Positions 25,271 through 38,679 of a stretch of DNA of 64,000 bases are shown one piece after another. The notes below the pieces were generated by a model. It worked only from the letters and a program-made list of their open reading frames with translations. It made no database searches and was not told where the DNA came from. Within the stretch, counting starts at the first letter, position 1. The number at the start of each line of letters is the position of its first letter. The position numbers and the translations under genes are program-made. Source of the stretch: Balaenoptera acutorostrata (taxonomy: Eukaryota; Chordata; Mammalia; Artiodactyla; Balaenopteridae). The stretch covers positions 22,936,116-23,000,115 of the forward strand of contig NC_080073.1 of the NCBI RefSeq assembly GCF_949987535.1, read 5' to 3'.

Positions 25271-25601
25271 ATTTTTTAAAATTAATTAATTAATTAATTT
25301 TTGGCCGCATTTGGTCTTCATTGTTGCATGCAGGCTTTCTCTAGTTGGGGAGAGCAGGGGCTACACTTTGCTGCAGTGTATGGGCTTCTCATTGTGGTGG
25401 CGTCTCTTGTTGCAGACCAGAGGCTCTAGGCACGCGGGCTTCAGTAGTTGTGGCTCGTGGGCTCTAGAGCGCAAGCTCAGTAGTTGTGGTGCACAAGCTT
25501 AATTGCTCTGCAGCATGTGGGATCTTCCCAGACCAGGGCTTGAACCCGTGTCCCCTGCATTGGCAGGCGGGTTCTTAACCACTGCACCACCAGGGAAGCC
25601 C
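25271..25601 (-). repeat. CHR-type SINE, antisense, in the younger L1
   Basis: The (TTAA)n/T tail is on the left and CCACCAGGGAAGCCC on the right. The TSD tatattcaatgtct/tatattcaatatct lies at 25,257-25,270 and 25,602-25,615. Confidence 0.93.
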
Positions 25602-25800
25602 TATATTCAATATCTTGTAATAACTTATAACAGAAAATAATCTGAAAAAAAATATATATATATATATAACTGAATCACTTTGCTGTACACCTGAAACTAA
25701 CACAATAGTGTAAATCAACTATACTTCAGTTAAAGAAAAAAAAGAGTGGAAAATGAAAGTTCTAGTAAAAAAAATAAAACTGCTCTAAAAAATTAAGTAT

Positions 25801-26169
25801 TGGTCTTCCCTGGTGGCACAGTGGTTAAGAATCTGCCTGCCAGTGCAGGGGACAGGGGTTCGAGCCCTGGTCCGGGAAGATCCCACATGCTGTGGAGCAA
25901 CTAAGCCCGTGCGCCACAACTACTGAGCCTGCGCTTTGGAGCCTGCAAACCACAACTACTGAGCCCGCATGCCACAACTACTGAAGCCCGCACGTGTACA
26001 GCCTATGCTCCGCAACAAGAGAAGCCACCGCAATAAGAAGCCTGCGCACCGCAATGAAGAGTAGCCCCCGCTCGCTGCAACCAGAGAAGCCCACGCGCAG
26101 CAATGAAAACCCAATGCAGCCAAATTAAAATAAATAAATTTTTTAAAAAAGAGAGAAAATGCTTAACTT
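25801..26169 (+). repeat. CHR-type SINE at the old L1's tail
   Basis: It begins GGTCTTCCCTGGTGGCACAGTGG. The long form has repeated 'ctgagcccgcatgccacaac' units. The TSD is A-rich plus attaagtatt, ending 25,800, with a copy ending near 26,187. Extra bases after the A-rich tail (gagagaaaatgcttaacttt) precede the second TSD copy. Confidence 0.85.
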
Positions 26170-26189
26170 TAAAAAAAATTAAGTATTAA

Positions 26190-29100
26190 TTTTTTTAATG
26201 GTTCTGTCCTTCCTCATAAGCAATGCAGCCTCAGACATTTGATCATAAATAGCAGAAATCTCAGCGGTGAAATTGACAAAACTCATTCTTAACTTCAAAG
26301 GGAAGTAGAGGGCAATCAACAGATTGACACTCATCCTTACCCACAACCTCCATGACTCAAATGTTAACTTTTCCCCAAACAGCAAAGAAGATGTAAGTGA
26401 TTTTTAAATGTTTATGTGTCTTAATGTGGCTCAATCTTCAGAATGCTTTGTAGCATTTTGGATATACTCTACTTTGGAAAAGCTGGAGAAACAGCAGCAT
26501 TTTGTGCATTTCACTTTAATTTGGAGGGAGGACATTTGAGATTAATCTGCAATTAAAAAGAGGTTTGGCTGTAATGAACTGATGTAATTCACAATTTACA
26601 CTTATTTGAGGATAATAACAACAGTCACATTTGCCATGGGCAAAAATGGGATGCACAATGGGGAAAGGGGAGTACCAGCTTGTTGATAGTACTACAGATT
26701 AGGAATTAAAAGGGCAGGACAAACATCCAGGGACAATCATTTCACATTTTATGAAATAAAATGGAGACTTTGCCTAGCAATCTTTTCAAAGGGATTCATC
26801 CAGGAAGCTTTGATACTGATACCCTGGGTGTAGCTACAACCTAATGATGGGTGCAGTATTAAAAGAAGGAAATATTTCACACTGAATTATTAAATTAAGA
26901 ATGCGGGCTGGAGTGCTGAGTGATATGAAAGATGTGGAACCAGTAATCCTAGAGGAAATCCTTGCATTCCATCCTTTCATAGGAGAAAACTCAAAGGCTC
27001 ATGGTTTGAGATTTTAAATCCTGGGGAAATTATAAATGGTTCAGCTTACTCGGTGAGTCACTCTGGGTCTGCAAAACCAATATTTACCCTTTGAGTGCTT
27101 TTCCAGAAAGACTATGTCCTTGTGAGGCTTACTGCAACATTCCCTCTCTGAAAAATCCTCTAGTGTTGCAAGAGAAATAAACAATGACAAAACATGGTTT
27201 CCTTCCAAGCTTTGGGGACATGAAAAGGAGAACAAAGTTAAGTTTCATTTCCCAGAAGAAGAACTCCAGCTATGGCTCAATGTTTTGAAATTTTCATTTA
27301 ATCAGTAAACATATATGGGTGGGAATGAAAGTTTCAAATATCAAACTGTATTTTGCTTCTTTGGAGGAAGCTGGTTTCCCCCAACCACAGCCCTTCTGCC
27401 ATGATGCTTAGGTCAAGAACCTGAGACAGATTAGCTCAGGGAAGGAGAAAGGTATGATGTAAGACCATATTTTTCCAAGAGGGAAACTGGGAAGCTTTTG
27501 CAGAGTGGACAGGAGGAGTCTTGGGGGAGACAAGAAAAAAGGCAAGAATTCATACCCTTGTGTTTTCCCAGCCACGCCTAGTATATACCACCTTAGGCTG
27601 CCAAGATACCAGATGAAACACGCTAGATACAGGCAAAGCCAGAATTAAGGATTTTCACCACAGACACCAGAATGCTCTGGGAGGTCCCCAGAAGGGCTTG
27701 CTGCAGGAAGAAAAGCCAGAGAAGTGGAAGGCAAGAATCCAGACAGCACTGCCAGCAGAAATATAATGCAAATCACATACACAATTAAAATTTTTCTAAT
27801 AACCACATTGTAAAAAGTAAAAATAAACAGGTAAAATTAATTTTAATAATGTAGCTTATTTAACCTGATACAATCAAAATATTATCACTTTGATAACTAA
27901 TCAATACAAAAGTATTAATCAGATATTTTACATCTCTGAAAGCCAGTATATATTTCACAGGATTTCATTTATAGCAATCTCATTTCAGACCAGACATATT
28001 TCAGGTGCTCAATAGCTACATGTATTGGATAGCACAGATCTAGAGTAAATTGCATGTAAATCCTGGGATAGTTAAAAACAGAAGAAACCAAATGACTATG
28101 ACTGGACAACTCTGTTTGCTTATTTTCTGCTACAAATCTGGAACAATGGTTAAAGAAAAAGGACAGATCAGTACTAGGAAAAATTTTAAAGCCATGGTAT
28201 TATTTAACGTGTTTATTGGATTCTTCTTAAGTATTACATAGAAAATTCAACCCCTCAACACACAAGTCTATTCAATGTCTACTGTGTGTAAGGGACTGGA
28301 CTGCATTAAGGGAATGCAGTGATGAAGAAGACACTGAATTGCTCATGATGATCAGAGGTGGGCCCATAATAAAAAATAAAGACATCATATAAATAGAGAC
28401 AGAAAAAGCTAACAGCGTGGGAACAAAGGAAGGCAGTCCTTAATTTTGCTGGATTTGTCTAGGCTTGTAAGCTCCATGAGGGCTGGAACCGTATCTGTCT
28501 TATTTATCACCTTCTCAACAGTAGCCAACAGAGGGCTCCATAAAACTTTGGTGAGTGAGTGACTGAGTGATTGCTGCTCAGAGAGAACTAGGTCAGGAGT
28601 AGCCTCACATTGGACATGATGTTCAAAATTGGTTTAGAAGAACAAATTGTTCTTCACCTTGGAGAGTGGGATACTTGAGACCAAACATCTGAACGTCTTG
28701 GAAGGTGAACATTTAAGACACATTCAATCAATGATATTTGACTTATGAGGCAGGAGTGTAGGTGGGGATGGAAGATGAGATGGGAAAGATAAGCTGGGGC
28801 CAGATGGCGAAAAGTGTGGAAGGCTTTTTATGAATTATTTGCAGGATTAGTCTATTCTAGCCACCTGCTGATAGCACTACAGTGGGGTAAAGATTCCCAC
28901 AATGCGAAAGCATACTTCTTTTGCAGCATATTGATCTCCTGTTTTTAGAGCCTTCAGAAAGCAATCAACCATCCGTCAGCCAGACGGTGGTAGGCGACAG
29001 TATACATTCTTTGAGCCTACTGTACTTTGCTATTGAATTTTCCCCATCTCAGTTAACTTTTTTTTTCCCTCTTAAATAAAGTTACTGAGAGAACAATAAA

Positions 29101-29955
29101 AGCAGGGAATAAGATGAAAATGTGCTGGCTTACATTTCACCGCAAAATAATAGAATGAGATTTGTTTAAATGGGAAAAGGAGTGGCAATCTTTGCTCACT
29201 GTTATCATCAAGCCGCCTTTCAAGGATTTCTTATCTACTGAAGTAATATCAAGTACACCATCCAACTGGTGATATTAATGCATAAATCCCAGGAATACAT
29301 CTGGAAATGGTTGTGCTATAGAAAAATAGAATGTTCCTGACTAATATGGTACTTTATAAATTCAATGTGCATATAGCAATAGCAAGTTTACAGAGTGGCA
29401 ATAAAAAAAACAAAACAAAACAAAGAGGGGAGGATAGTTTATGAAGCTTATAAAGGCATTTATTCCAGCATTTGGATAATTGGAAATTTGATTATGGCCA
29501 ACACAGTTTAGGTCCTTATTAAAACAGAGATGGTGCAGCATGATGCTTAATAAAATAAACAAAGTCAGATAAATAAGGACTCCAGCATTGGCTCCTTTTC
29601 TTCCTAGAAAGTGACTTAATTATCTGATCCTCATATTTTTCATCTGCAAAATGAAACAACAAAAATAGTACCTAACTGAGCGTTCTTAAGAACAATAAGT
29701 GATATTTTAAACAAATGCCTGACACACGGGAAAAAGCTCATTAAAAGATACTATTGTTTTATCTTTTGTCCACTGAACAATTATTGAACAGCTACTATGT
29801 GCAAGGGCCTGGAAATTCAGAGGTAAAAAACACCTGACTTGAAAAAGTTCACTATTGAACCTAACAAATATTTTCTATAAAAGCATCCATCATTACCTAG
29901 ACTTAGAATATATGCTCTCTACAGTAATGGTCATGTTTTCTCAAGCTGTTTCACA
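26190..29955. other. Intergenic; L2/MIR relics only
   Basis: An L2 3' end is likely at about 28,460-28,575 ('gtaagctccatgagggctgg') and a MIR-like piece at about 29,590-29,750. The rest, including the 60-70-codon frames, shows no coding or RNA-gene signal that I can support. Confidence 0.45.
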
Positions 29956-29959
29956 TAGC

Positions 29960-30185
29960 CCAGGGTTTCTCAACCTTGGCACAAGTGGCATTCAGTGCTG
30001 GTTAATACTTTGCTGTGGGGACTACCCTGCACATTATAGAATGTTTAGACACGTCATTGGCATCTACCCACAAGATGCCAGTAGGATCCCTAGTTGTGAT
30101 AACCAACAATGTCTCCAGATATTACCAAATGTTCCCTGGGGGCGGGGGGAGGGTGAAAATCTTCCTTGGTTGAAAACCACTAGCC
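29960..30185 (-). repeat. MER20 hAT-Charlie element
   Basis: 'agggtttctcaaccttggca', 'catctacccacaagatgcca', 'aatgtctccagatattacca' and 'ggttgaaaaccactag' match MER20, antisense to the usual consensus. The inverted ends (AGGGTTTCTCAACC / GGTTGAAAACCACT) are visible. Confidence 0.85.
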
Positions 30186-30189
30186 TAGC

Positions 30190-33100
30190 CTGATGGTGAA
30201 TGTGTTCCCAAGTCTTCATAAATAAGTAGGCATAAACTGACAGAACTAAAAATAGAAAATATTTTATCATCTAAGTTAGGGTTTTAAATTCTTATTTGTT
30301 AAGGAGCCGTTGCCTAAACCAGCCAGCACAGTTAAGGTTCTATTTTGTCACCAAACCCGACTCCACATCTACCAACTTGATGGTGTGGTCACTTACCACT
30401 ACAGGGTCATCTGAATCCTGCCCCTCCTCTGTATTCTGAGAGCTGCTTTCCTAATTCAAGCACCCTCTTCTCTCAGCAGAGCCACTGTGCCACTCGAGCT
30501 GGTCTCAGAGCCTCTTCTTTCTCCCCAGTCATCCTACATACGGTAAGTAGATTGATCTCCCCCAAACACAGCTCTGATTAGACACTCTCCTCTTCAAAAA
30601 CCTACCCTTATTCTGGGCAGTAATTTGTAACTGTTTCATTGGCAGTGATTGAGTAACCAGTTCATCCTGTTTTGTCCAAGATTTTCCCAGTTTTAGCATT
30701 TTAACATCGAAAGACTGAGGGAACCCCTGTCCCAGGCAAACTAGCATGATGGGTGACCCATAGCAGTGAGCCCCGTTTATTTCCAGATAATTCTGTGGAA
30801 CTCCAGAACGTATATAACAGATATGAATCTTGGATTCAAAGACAGGTGGGTGAAATCTGTCATAACTCTTTATTACTTTAAAAATAATTCAGCCTAAGTT
30901 CTGACTTCATTTTTCTGACTGTTCCTCGTTTTTTTAGAAGGAAAGAAAATCTCAGTCTAACCGGTGACCTCGCCTCCAGGGTGAGCCACAGTGCTGGCAT
31001 CCTAAGCAGAGCCAACAAGTGAGGGGAAGAGGGACTAACGTGGCCCTCAGTCACGCGTGGTGCCTGGGAAGTGACTGCTGAGCTCCTCACTGTCCCTGTG
31101 CCCTTGGCCCCTTCCAGTGCAAAGGCCTCTGCAGCATCCACGTCATGTCTGCCAAATGCAGCCGTTGCTCTGAGGCCTTGATTCCTGCGAAGCAGCCTGG
31201 ATGGGAAGAATTCAGGGGCTTTATAAGCCCTCCCTTTGGTCCCTTCCTGCCCCAATCAGGAGGAATCCCCCCAACTTTGGGGATAGAAAGGGGAAATTGC
31301 AATCTCCCCTCTGCTTCTTTAGCACATTTTAGTATACCTGTAGATTTCGTATTTTTTAAAATTTTTGCCACCTTCTTCACCCAATTCTTCCAAAGTTTAG
31401 TCCAAAGGACATAAACTTGGGTGCTTGGGCTGATGACAGCCTGCAGACAAGCTTTATGTGGCTTGCCCAGTGCCTTTGTTTGTTTGTTTGTTTAAGTTCA
31501 AATTTGAATCCTTTAAGAGAGAAAAGTGCTCCCCAGTTTTCCACAGACCTCATCATTCCTTGGTTCTCCTGCACCCAATCCACTTGACCTGTTTCCACCA
31601 CCTGACTGATCCTTCCAGGCAATTTAAGTTTCCAATTCATGTCCCCCACTGGAGAAACAGAATAGGCAATAAGCACAGAGCAAACCTCTGTGTGAATGGA
31701 GAGAAATACAGAGAGGAAAGATAACAGATTTGTATCTCCAGATGCTGTCTTAGCCACATATGAAAAGACAATGCAGTTGAGGTGTAGACAGGATGTCCAG
31801 AGCCCTGACACTCAGCCTCCCAAGTTGAAAATCCCCAAGTCCATTGAACGAATGCAAATCTTTACTACATTCTCGCCTGTTCATCATGTGACAACCTGCT
31901 CCTTTTGTCATCCTCTCTCCCTCTCAGCCTCAACAATCAAACCGTGTAACTTGCTCTTTTCTGTATCTGCTCACTTTGCCCTGAATGATTTAGCTCATTA
32001 TGTTTCCTCCATCCCTGAATGTCTTTTCTACTGATTTCTGGTCAGAAACTTAATTATCCTTCAATTAGGAGCTCAAACTCTATCTTCCTATGCTTTTACA
32101 AAAGGTTCTTGTCACCTTTTCAGGTGTAGCCTCCTCTATCAGCCCATTAGCTATAGGAATTCTTCAAGAATCCTAGACCCTCTCCTTTGATCCCCAACCT
32201 CCCCCCTCCAACCCCCCATAATCTCACCCATGATCACAGCTTCAATTATGACTATTTTGCAGATGGCCCACATATGTATATTTCTAGCCCAGTAGTGACC
32301 ACATACTTACTTGCCTTTTTGACATCTCTTTTTTGAATATTTTAAAGGCATCTCAAGAACAACTTAACTAATGATTTTTCTCTACTAAACCTCAGTTATT
32401 TTTTCAATGAATGATGGTCGCCACCAACCAGCCATGTTGTTAGCAACCAGAAACCTAGGAGTCATCCAGGATCATCCCTTCTCTCTTCCTCTCCATATGT
32501 AAACCATCAGAAATCCAGTTTTTTCACAAGAAGGGGATGACCTGACCAAGCCAACTCAAAATGGTCTTTCCAACTACTGCAGTGTAAATTGTTGGCATTT
32601 GGATTTCCTTCTTCAGTATTTTGGAAAGCATCACTCATCAACTCTGGGGCATAGATAATGTGAATCTCAGAATTGGTCAGGCTGAGAAGGGAACCACGCG
32701 AGCGAGCCAATGATACAACTTCCAATTAGAGTCCAAGTCCAAGTCCGAAGGCAGGTAAAGACTGATGTCCCGGGAGCTTGAAGACAGTCGGTCAGAGAGA
32801 GACAATTCTTTCTCACTTAGCCTTTTATTCTACTCAGGCCTTCAGTGAATTGCATGAGGCCCACTCACACTGGGGAGGGCAACTTGCTTTACTCAGTCTA
32901 TGGATTCAAAGGTTAATCTCATCTAAAAATACAATCACAGACACACCAAGAAATAATGTTTAACCAAATTCTGAAGACCCTAGTCGGAAGACCAACTTGA
33001 CTTGGCCCAGTCAAGTTGACACATAAAATTAACCATCCCAAGAGCTAAACTTAGCCATTTTTCCTCTTACCTGGCCTGGCCTTTCTAATTCACTGGCTTC

Positions 33101-33340
33101 ATGCCACACCAAGTCTAGGTCCCCTAAAAGAGCACACATCCCTTTTTTTCCTAATCAGAACAAGGTCTGCCTATTCCTGGAAGCAAAATGTTGTGTTTTG
33201 ACCATTAACCATTAACCTTTCTCCAAAGGAGAGAAGAAAGTGATTAAAAATGCAACATTTCTAAAAGTTAATTTTATGGAACGCCAGTCCCTTAAGATAT
33301 GCTGGGAAAAAAGAAAGGATTTCTTGACAGTTAAGTGCTA
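30190..33340. other. Intergenic, mostly unrecognised; one old repeat 3' end
   Basis: At about 32,810-33,052, 'tattctactcaggccttcag' to 'caagttgacacataaaatta' is a widely repeated mammalian 3'-end sequence that I cannot name with confidence. The GC-richer part at 30,950-31,260 and the frames of 125 and 144 codons on the minus strand show no recognisable protein or splice pattern. Confidence 0.4.
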
Positions 33341-33348
33341 TATCCCTG

Positions 33349-33917
33349 TGTTAGTTTTATGCTACATAACATATTATCATAAACTTAGCAGCTTAAAACA
33401 ATAGCCATTTATTATCTCACAGTTTCCTTGGGTCAGGAGTACAAGCTTGTCCTAGCTGGGTCCTCTGCTCAGATTCTCAGGGGGTTTCATCACGGTATTG
33501 GCTGGGCTGTGTTCTTTTCTGGAGCTCAGGTTCTCTTCCAAGCTCAGATGGTTTTTGGCAGAATTCAGTTCCTTGTGGAGACTGGATCGAAGCCCTCAGC
33601 AACTAGAGACAGCCCCTCTCCACAGGCAATCACATATGGCTGCTTGTTTTTCAAGGTCAGCAGGATGACCTCAGCCCATCTTTTAAGGGCTCTCGCCTGA
33701 TTAAGTCAGGTTCTTCCATGATCATCCCACTTTTTATTGACTCAAAGTCAACTGCTTTGGGACCCTTCACATTTGCCATGTAATGTAGCCTAATCACAGG
33801 CATGATATCCCATCAATTTCACCAATCTCATCCTCACTCAAGGGGACAAGATTATGTTGGACTCATACACCCAGGGGTTGGAATCTTTGGGATTATCTTA
33901 GAATTCTTCCTGCCACA
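33349..33917 (-). repeat. MLT1D-like LTR, essentially full length
   Basis: On the minus strand it starts TGTGGCAGGAAGAATTCTAA and has 'cagttgactttgagtcaata' and 'gtgagataataaatggctat'. It ends ...GCATAAAACTAACA. Both LTR termini (TG...CA) are preserved. I could not see a clean 5-bp TSD. Confidence 0.88.
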
Positions 33918-35234
33918 ACCCAGATTCAGTTTGTGAATTAGCATGTTATGGCCTCTGAAAAATCCTAGAGGAAAGAAATCTGGTTGACTTTTTTCCACCT
34001 ATCGTTCTCCAAATTCATTTGGCCTCAGTGAAAACCTTATTTTCATATAACATCCATCATCGTCCTTGAAATTAGTGTTCTGTTTCATCTGTGTTTTGTG
34101 ATACACTGGAACAGAAAAAAACCTGGACCACCAAGTTAGTTCAGGATTCATATTCCCATCCCATCACTTCCCAGTGACTCCAGCTTCGGCACGTTCCCTG
34201 ACCTCGCAGGGACTTGGTAAAATGGCTGCGGAAGAGCAGTACGGGCTTCTCAAGGCTGTTACAACAATGGAACGAAAGTAAATAACACCATGGGACATGC
34301 CTAGCACAAGTTAGAGATCCAATAAGATAAAAAAATCCTGTGGACCCCTCCCTCTCCTCTTTCATATGAAATTTTATTAACAATTACGAAAATGATACCT
34401 ATTGATGTTAGAGTGTATATGATTTCAGATCTCAAACTTGAAGCTTTGTAACATCTTTAAGCTAAAAAATCTAAAATTAAAATTTAAGAGGAAGAATATT
34501 TCTTTGTTCTGCCCATGATAGTTAATTTATGTTTTAAACAGTCTTTCATCAATACCATCAGATTATAATAAATCCAAAAAATGAATTATTAGCACTTGTA
34601 GGTAGTTTCTGCATTCTTTTTAACTACCAAAATAACAAAAACATGAAAAATTTGGTGTTATTGTTAAAGTTGAATAGGTTAAAGTTGATGGAGATGTCAC
34701 AAAAAAATTAACTACCACTCTTTTCATCAAGCAAAGTAATATGGAACTCTTTCAACCATATAACGTGAGTATGAACTGCTTAATGCCTTTGGAACAAGTG
34801 CCAAGTTTTAGAGACAAAATATTTGACATTTAGGCTAACTTGCAGGGCAGGGTCTGTATGGCAAGACTAAATAGGACTAATTATAAAGGTATAAAATGAC
34901 AGAACTTGTGGGTAAAATTTAAACACTGTAATAATTGTGTGACCCTCAGCCAAGTATTTATCCTTTCTAAGCCTCAGTTTGCTTACCTAAAAAATGTGTA
35001 TAATAATAGCACCTGTATCATAGGCATGTTGTAAAGATAAAATAAATAAAAACTTAGGGTAGTGTGTGCCGCTTCAGTGCAAAGTTAATTATTGTATACA
35101 CTTAAGCTATCATTTGATCTCAACTCTTGTGTTGTGCTTTTAAATCCCTGAGTGAAAAGGTGGTGCTGAATTCTGAAAAACTTAGAAAACTTTAGACTGA
35201 AGTTCATGTTGGACCTCTTATTAAAAAGAAAAGA
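33918..35234. other. Intergenic; MIR at the end
   Basis: A MIR is clear at about 34,920-35,080 ('aagcctcagtttgcttacct' then 'aataatagcacctgtatcat'). The rest is unrecognised AT-rich sequence. Confidence 0.5.
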
Positions 35235-35235
35235 G

Positions 35236-35552
35236 GGCTTCCCTGGTGGTGCAGTGGTTAAGAACCTGACTGCCAATGCAGGGGACACATGTTCAACCCC
35301 TGTTCCGGGAAGATCCCACATGTTGCAGAGCAACTAAGCCCATGTGCCGCAACTACTGGGCCTGCGTGCCATAACCACTGAAGCCCATGCACCTAGAGCC
35401 TGTGCTCCGCAACAAGAGAAGCCACCACAATGAGAAGCCTGTGCACCGCAACAAAGAGTAGCCCCTGCTTGCCGCAACTAGAGAAAGCCCGCATGCAGCA
35501 ACGAAGACCCAACGTAGCCAAAAATAAATAAATAAATAATTTTTTTTTTTAA
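35236..35552 (+). repeat. CHR-type SINE, long form
   Basis: It starts GGCTTCCCTGGTGGTGCAGTGG, has a B-box-like 'gttcaacccctg' and ends (AAAT)n plus T10. The A-rich TSD aaaaagaaaa lies on both sides (35,223 and 35,553). Confidence 0.92.
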
Positions 35553-35559
35553 AAAAAGA

Positions 35560-38040
35560 AAAACAGCATGCTTATATTATTCAATGTCATTAGCCATTAA
35601 CAGAGCGGAGAAACGTGCAGAGAATATATTACTCGTAAACAAAATTCTTTCTAAATGGAATCCTTTTCTATGTATCCCATGAGGTATGTATGTCTTTAGG
35701 GACACAAAACAATTTATTGAAACTTCTGTGCAAATTGAAACTCATATTTGGAGTAATGCATTAAGAATCTACAGATCATTTATTCATGTTCTTCGCTGAA
35801 GGAATTGAAGACATCATCACTTTTATTATACAAATTCTCCTTCGGTGATTAAAATTCCTTCTCTCTGGCATATGGATGGAAAAGAAACAAAAGCAAGTGA
35901 GTAAGAAATGTAACCTGCTCTGATATTGATAGATAAATTGCATATATTCAAGAACAAGGAAAGTAGTGTGTGTGCGTGCGTGTGTGTGTGTGTTTCATAC
36001 TAAAAAATAAAATATTTTGGGAACTCCTTGAATTTTCTTCCTCAGTAATGAGTGGCAAGGATGAAAATGTTCACTTATAGCAATTTCACTGGCACACCAT
36101 CAGTTATGCCAGAGTGGATGGTTGAAAGAAATGTGAATAGGGTATCATTTTGATATTACTTCTGCACACACAGCTAGGAGAGCTAATGCTCATTTTAAAC
36201 TGCATGTCAAGGCTTCAAAAGAGTCACAACAAATAAAGAAAAAGAATCCATGCAATTTAACTAGTTTTTCCTGGAGCTATCCTTTCTTGGGTACTATCAA
36301 ACATATAAGAAAAAGATGTTGGCATTTCCCAGGGTCACTAGGTGAGCTTGTATTAATTGTGCACACCACAACACCAAGGGGCCTGGACTGAGAGTTTTGA
36401 TAGAGTATAAAACATAGAATTGGGAGTCACTCAGAATTGGCGGGAACCCGATTCGCCACTTAATGTGTGAAGTTGGGACGTTTCTTAACTTTTCAAAGAC
36501 TCAATTTCTTCATTAGTCAAATGGGAATAAAAAATACCTCTTACATTAATTATGGGAATTGAATAGGTTAATGTATAGGAAACACTTAACCCAATATGCT
36601 GTAGATGTGTAGCAGTGGTTGCTATTACTTTGTTTGGTTGCTATAATATCTGTCTTTGCTTGGCTTTTCCAAAAGAAAGTAAAGGTAGAAGAGTTGGGAA
36701 TGGAGACAGAGAAGGGAAGAAAGACATTAATAGGTGATTTATCGAGCAAGTGACTAGTGGGGGTAACTGGGGCTCAGTTCCTCTGGGGAACTCTAAGAGA
36801 CAAAGCAGAACAGCTTCAGTATTATCCCCACCCAAGAGGTGAGAAAGCTGAGGTATTTATCCACCAACTCTCTGTTATTGGTTGAGGACTGTTCCTGGGG
36901 ACACTAACCTTCCTGCACTTCTGTCCTGTCCTGCATGCTGGACCAGTCTGTTCCAAAAGCAGAGAAATGACCACAGGCAGAAAGAATCAAAGGGATTTCA
37001 GTAAGTTGCCTTTCAAGTATAGAAGTGAGCACATAGGGGATATGGGTAGAGCTCCAGCAGGATCTGCTTCATTCTCCTTAACCCAGACTTTATTAATCTC
37101 CTTAAGTCTTTTATGATGATCCTACTTTATGATGTTATTATAATATAGGTAAAATCTTTCAAACTATATTCTTAGGCATCTTCTCATCTGAAGACTGTAG
37201 TCTGGCAAGATTAGAGTGTATATACCCTCCAGTTGAATGGACTTAGAACTTTGAGCTTGGACATCCAGATTTTATATAGGGTTGGTTTGGTAGACGCTCT
37301 CACAGAATTTACAGTTGAACTGGAGAGATTGGACATACACAAGTAAAAAATGTAAATTTAGAAATTTAAGGTACCAAAGTAGGTGCACTGGAATTTTCTA
37401 AGAAGTGAGATGTGAGGTTTTGTCATTGGGAAAACTGCTGAAATTCCTAATGCTTTCATCTAGTATCATTTCCCATTTCACTCTGAAACTTCGAGGGATC
37501 TAAATAGGGCACACACTTAGCGCTGACTTCTTAAACTATCAACTGCATAGCTCAGTAGTGAAATGATAAATGATTTGGTGCAGCAGAGTAAAAATGGCCA
37601 AAGATTGGACACTTGCTAGGAAACATCCTATTGCATTATTCTGTTTCGTTATTTTTAAGAGGAAAGAGAGTAGGAAATGGGTTATTTCCCAACTGTGGCA
37701 TAAAGAAAGCATCAAAGCTGGAGGCAAGACTTTTAAGTAAGAGTTTAAAATTGGAAAACACCTTTTGAATATGTAAATGTTGCTAATCAGAGTGACTAAC
37801 AATCAATTACTGAGTGCCATTTTGTGTTCTTAGAAAGACGGGGAGGATGAAAACAGCACAGACTTTGCTGAGGGAAAAACCTGAGATCTAAGCTCCACTA
37901 CTTATGAGCTAAGAGATCAGGTAACTTAGCTCATCTCTCTGAGCCTAAACAGCTCTTTTGTAAAAAGAGCATAGTAAGACCTGCCCCACAGTATGGTGAA
38001 AAGGATATGACGTATAAATATAATATGATACATAAAAATG
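35560..38040. other. Intergenic; MIR relics and a (TG)n tract
   Basis: TG/CG-rich repeat at about 35,968-35,993. MIR-like pieces at about 36,430-36,560 and 37,860-38,010 ('gagctaagagatcaggtaac'). No supported gene. Confidence 0.45.
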
Positions 38041-38044
38041 CTAG

Positions 38045-38462
38045 AGTCCATCAACAGGTGAACAGATAAACAAACTGTGGTACACCTTTACAATAGAGAG
38101 TTACCCAGCAATAAAAACGAATGAACTATTGATGCACAAAACAACATGGATTAATCTCAAACTAATCATGTCAAACCAAAAAGCAATGAGTATATATTGA
38201 AGGATTCCGTTTATATAAAATACAAAATAATCTATAGTGACAGAAAGCACATGAGCAATTGCTTGAGGATGGAGGAACCAGGAAAGGTAGGGAGTGATAG
38301 GTTAGAAAGAGGAACTTCTGTAGTGATGGAGATGTTTATCATCTTGATTGCTGTGATGGTTTCATGGGTGTATACATATGTCCAAGTTTATCAAAGTTAT
38401 AATCTAAATATGTGCCCTTTATTGTGTGATAATTATACTTCAATGAAGCTGTTAACAAAAAC
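38045..38462 (+). repeat. L1M 3' end
   Basis: 'gtccatcaacaggtgaacag', 'aacaacatggattaatctca', 'tttcatgggtgtatacatat' and 'attatacttcaatgaagctg' are in L1M 3' UTR order. Confidence 0.85.
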
Positions 38463-38679
38463 AGTGTTAGTGACATAGTAGATTCTCAGTAAATGTAATT
38501 TTCCTTCTCTAAATGTGTGTTTACCTGACCTTGACTCAACCTTCTTGGGGTCAAATTTGGTGAGTACAAATCAAGTGAAGCCACATAGAACTGACATTCA
38601 TTATCCTGTCTGCCCCTTTCTTGTTCCTGTAACAGGATCTTCCCTTTTTTAGTAAATTATTCTTCTTTGGCTCAAAAAT

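Larger units (their letters stand above)
24381..25772 (+). mobile_element. 5'-truncated L1 inserted in the old L1's 3' terminus
   Basis: It begins at 'gctcatacaactcaatatca' (late ORF2) and carries 'ccagcaatcccactcctggg' and 'gaatattactcaaccataaa'. A (TA)n tract lies at about 25,010-25,049 and an antisense SINE at 25,271-25,601. It ends 'acttcagttaaag' plus A, then about 20 extra bases (gagtggaaaatgaaagttct) and a second A run. A perfect 15-bp TSD aataaaactgctcta lies at 24,366-24,380 and 25,773-25,787. Confidence 0.92.

Noticed and set aside
31377..31811. 144-codon minus-strand frame
   Set aside because: No recognisable domain, no splice signals that would make an exon, and unremarkable composition. 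Not supported as a gene.
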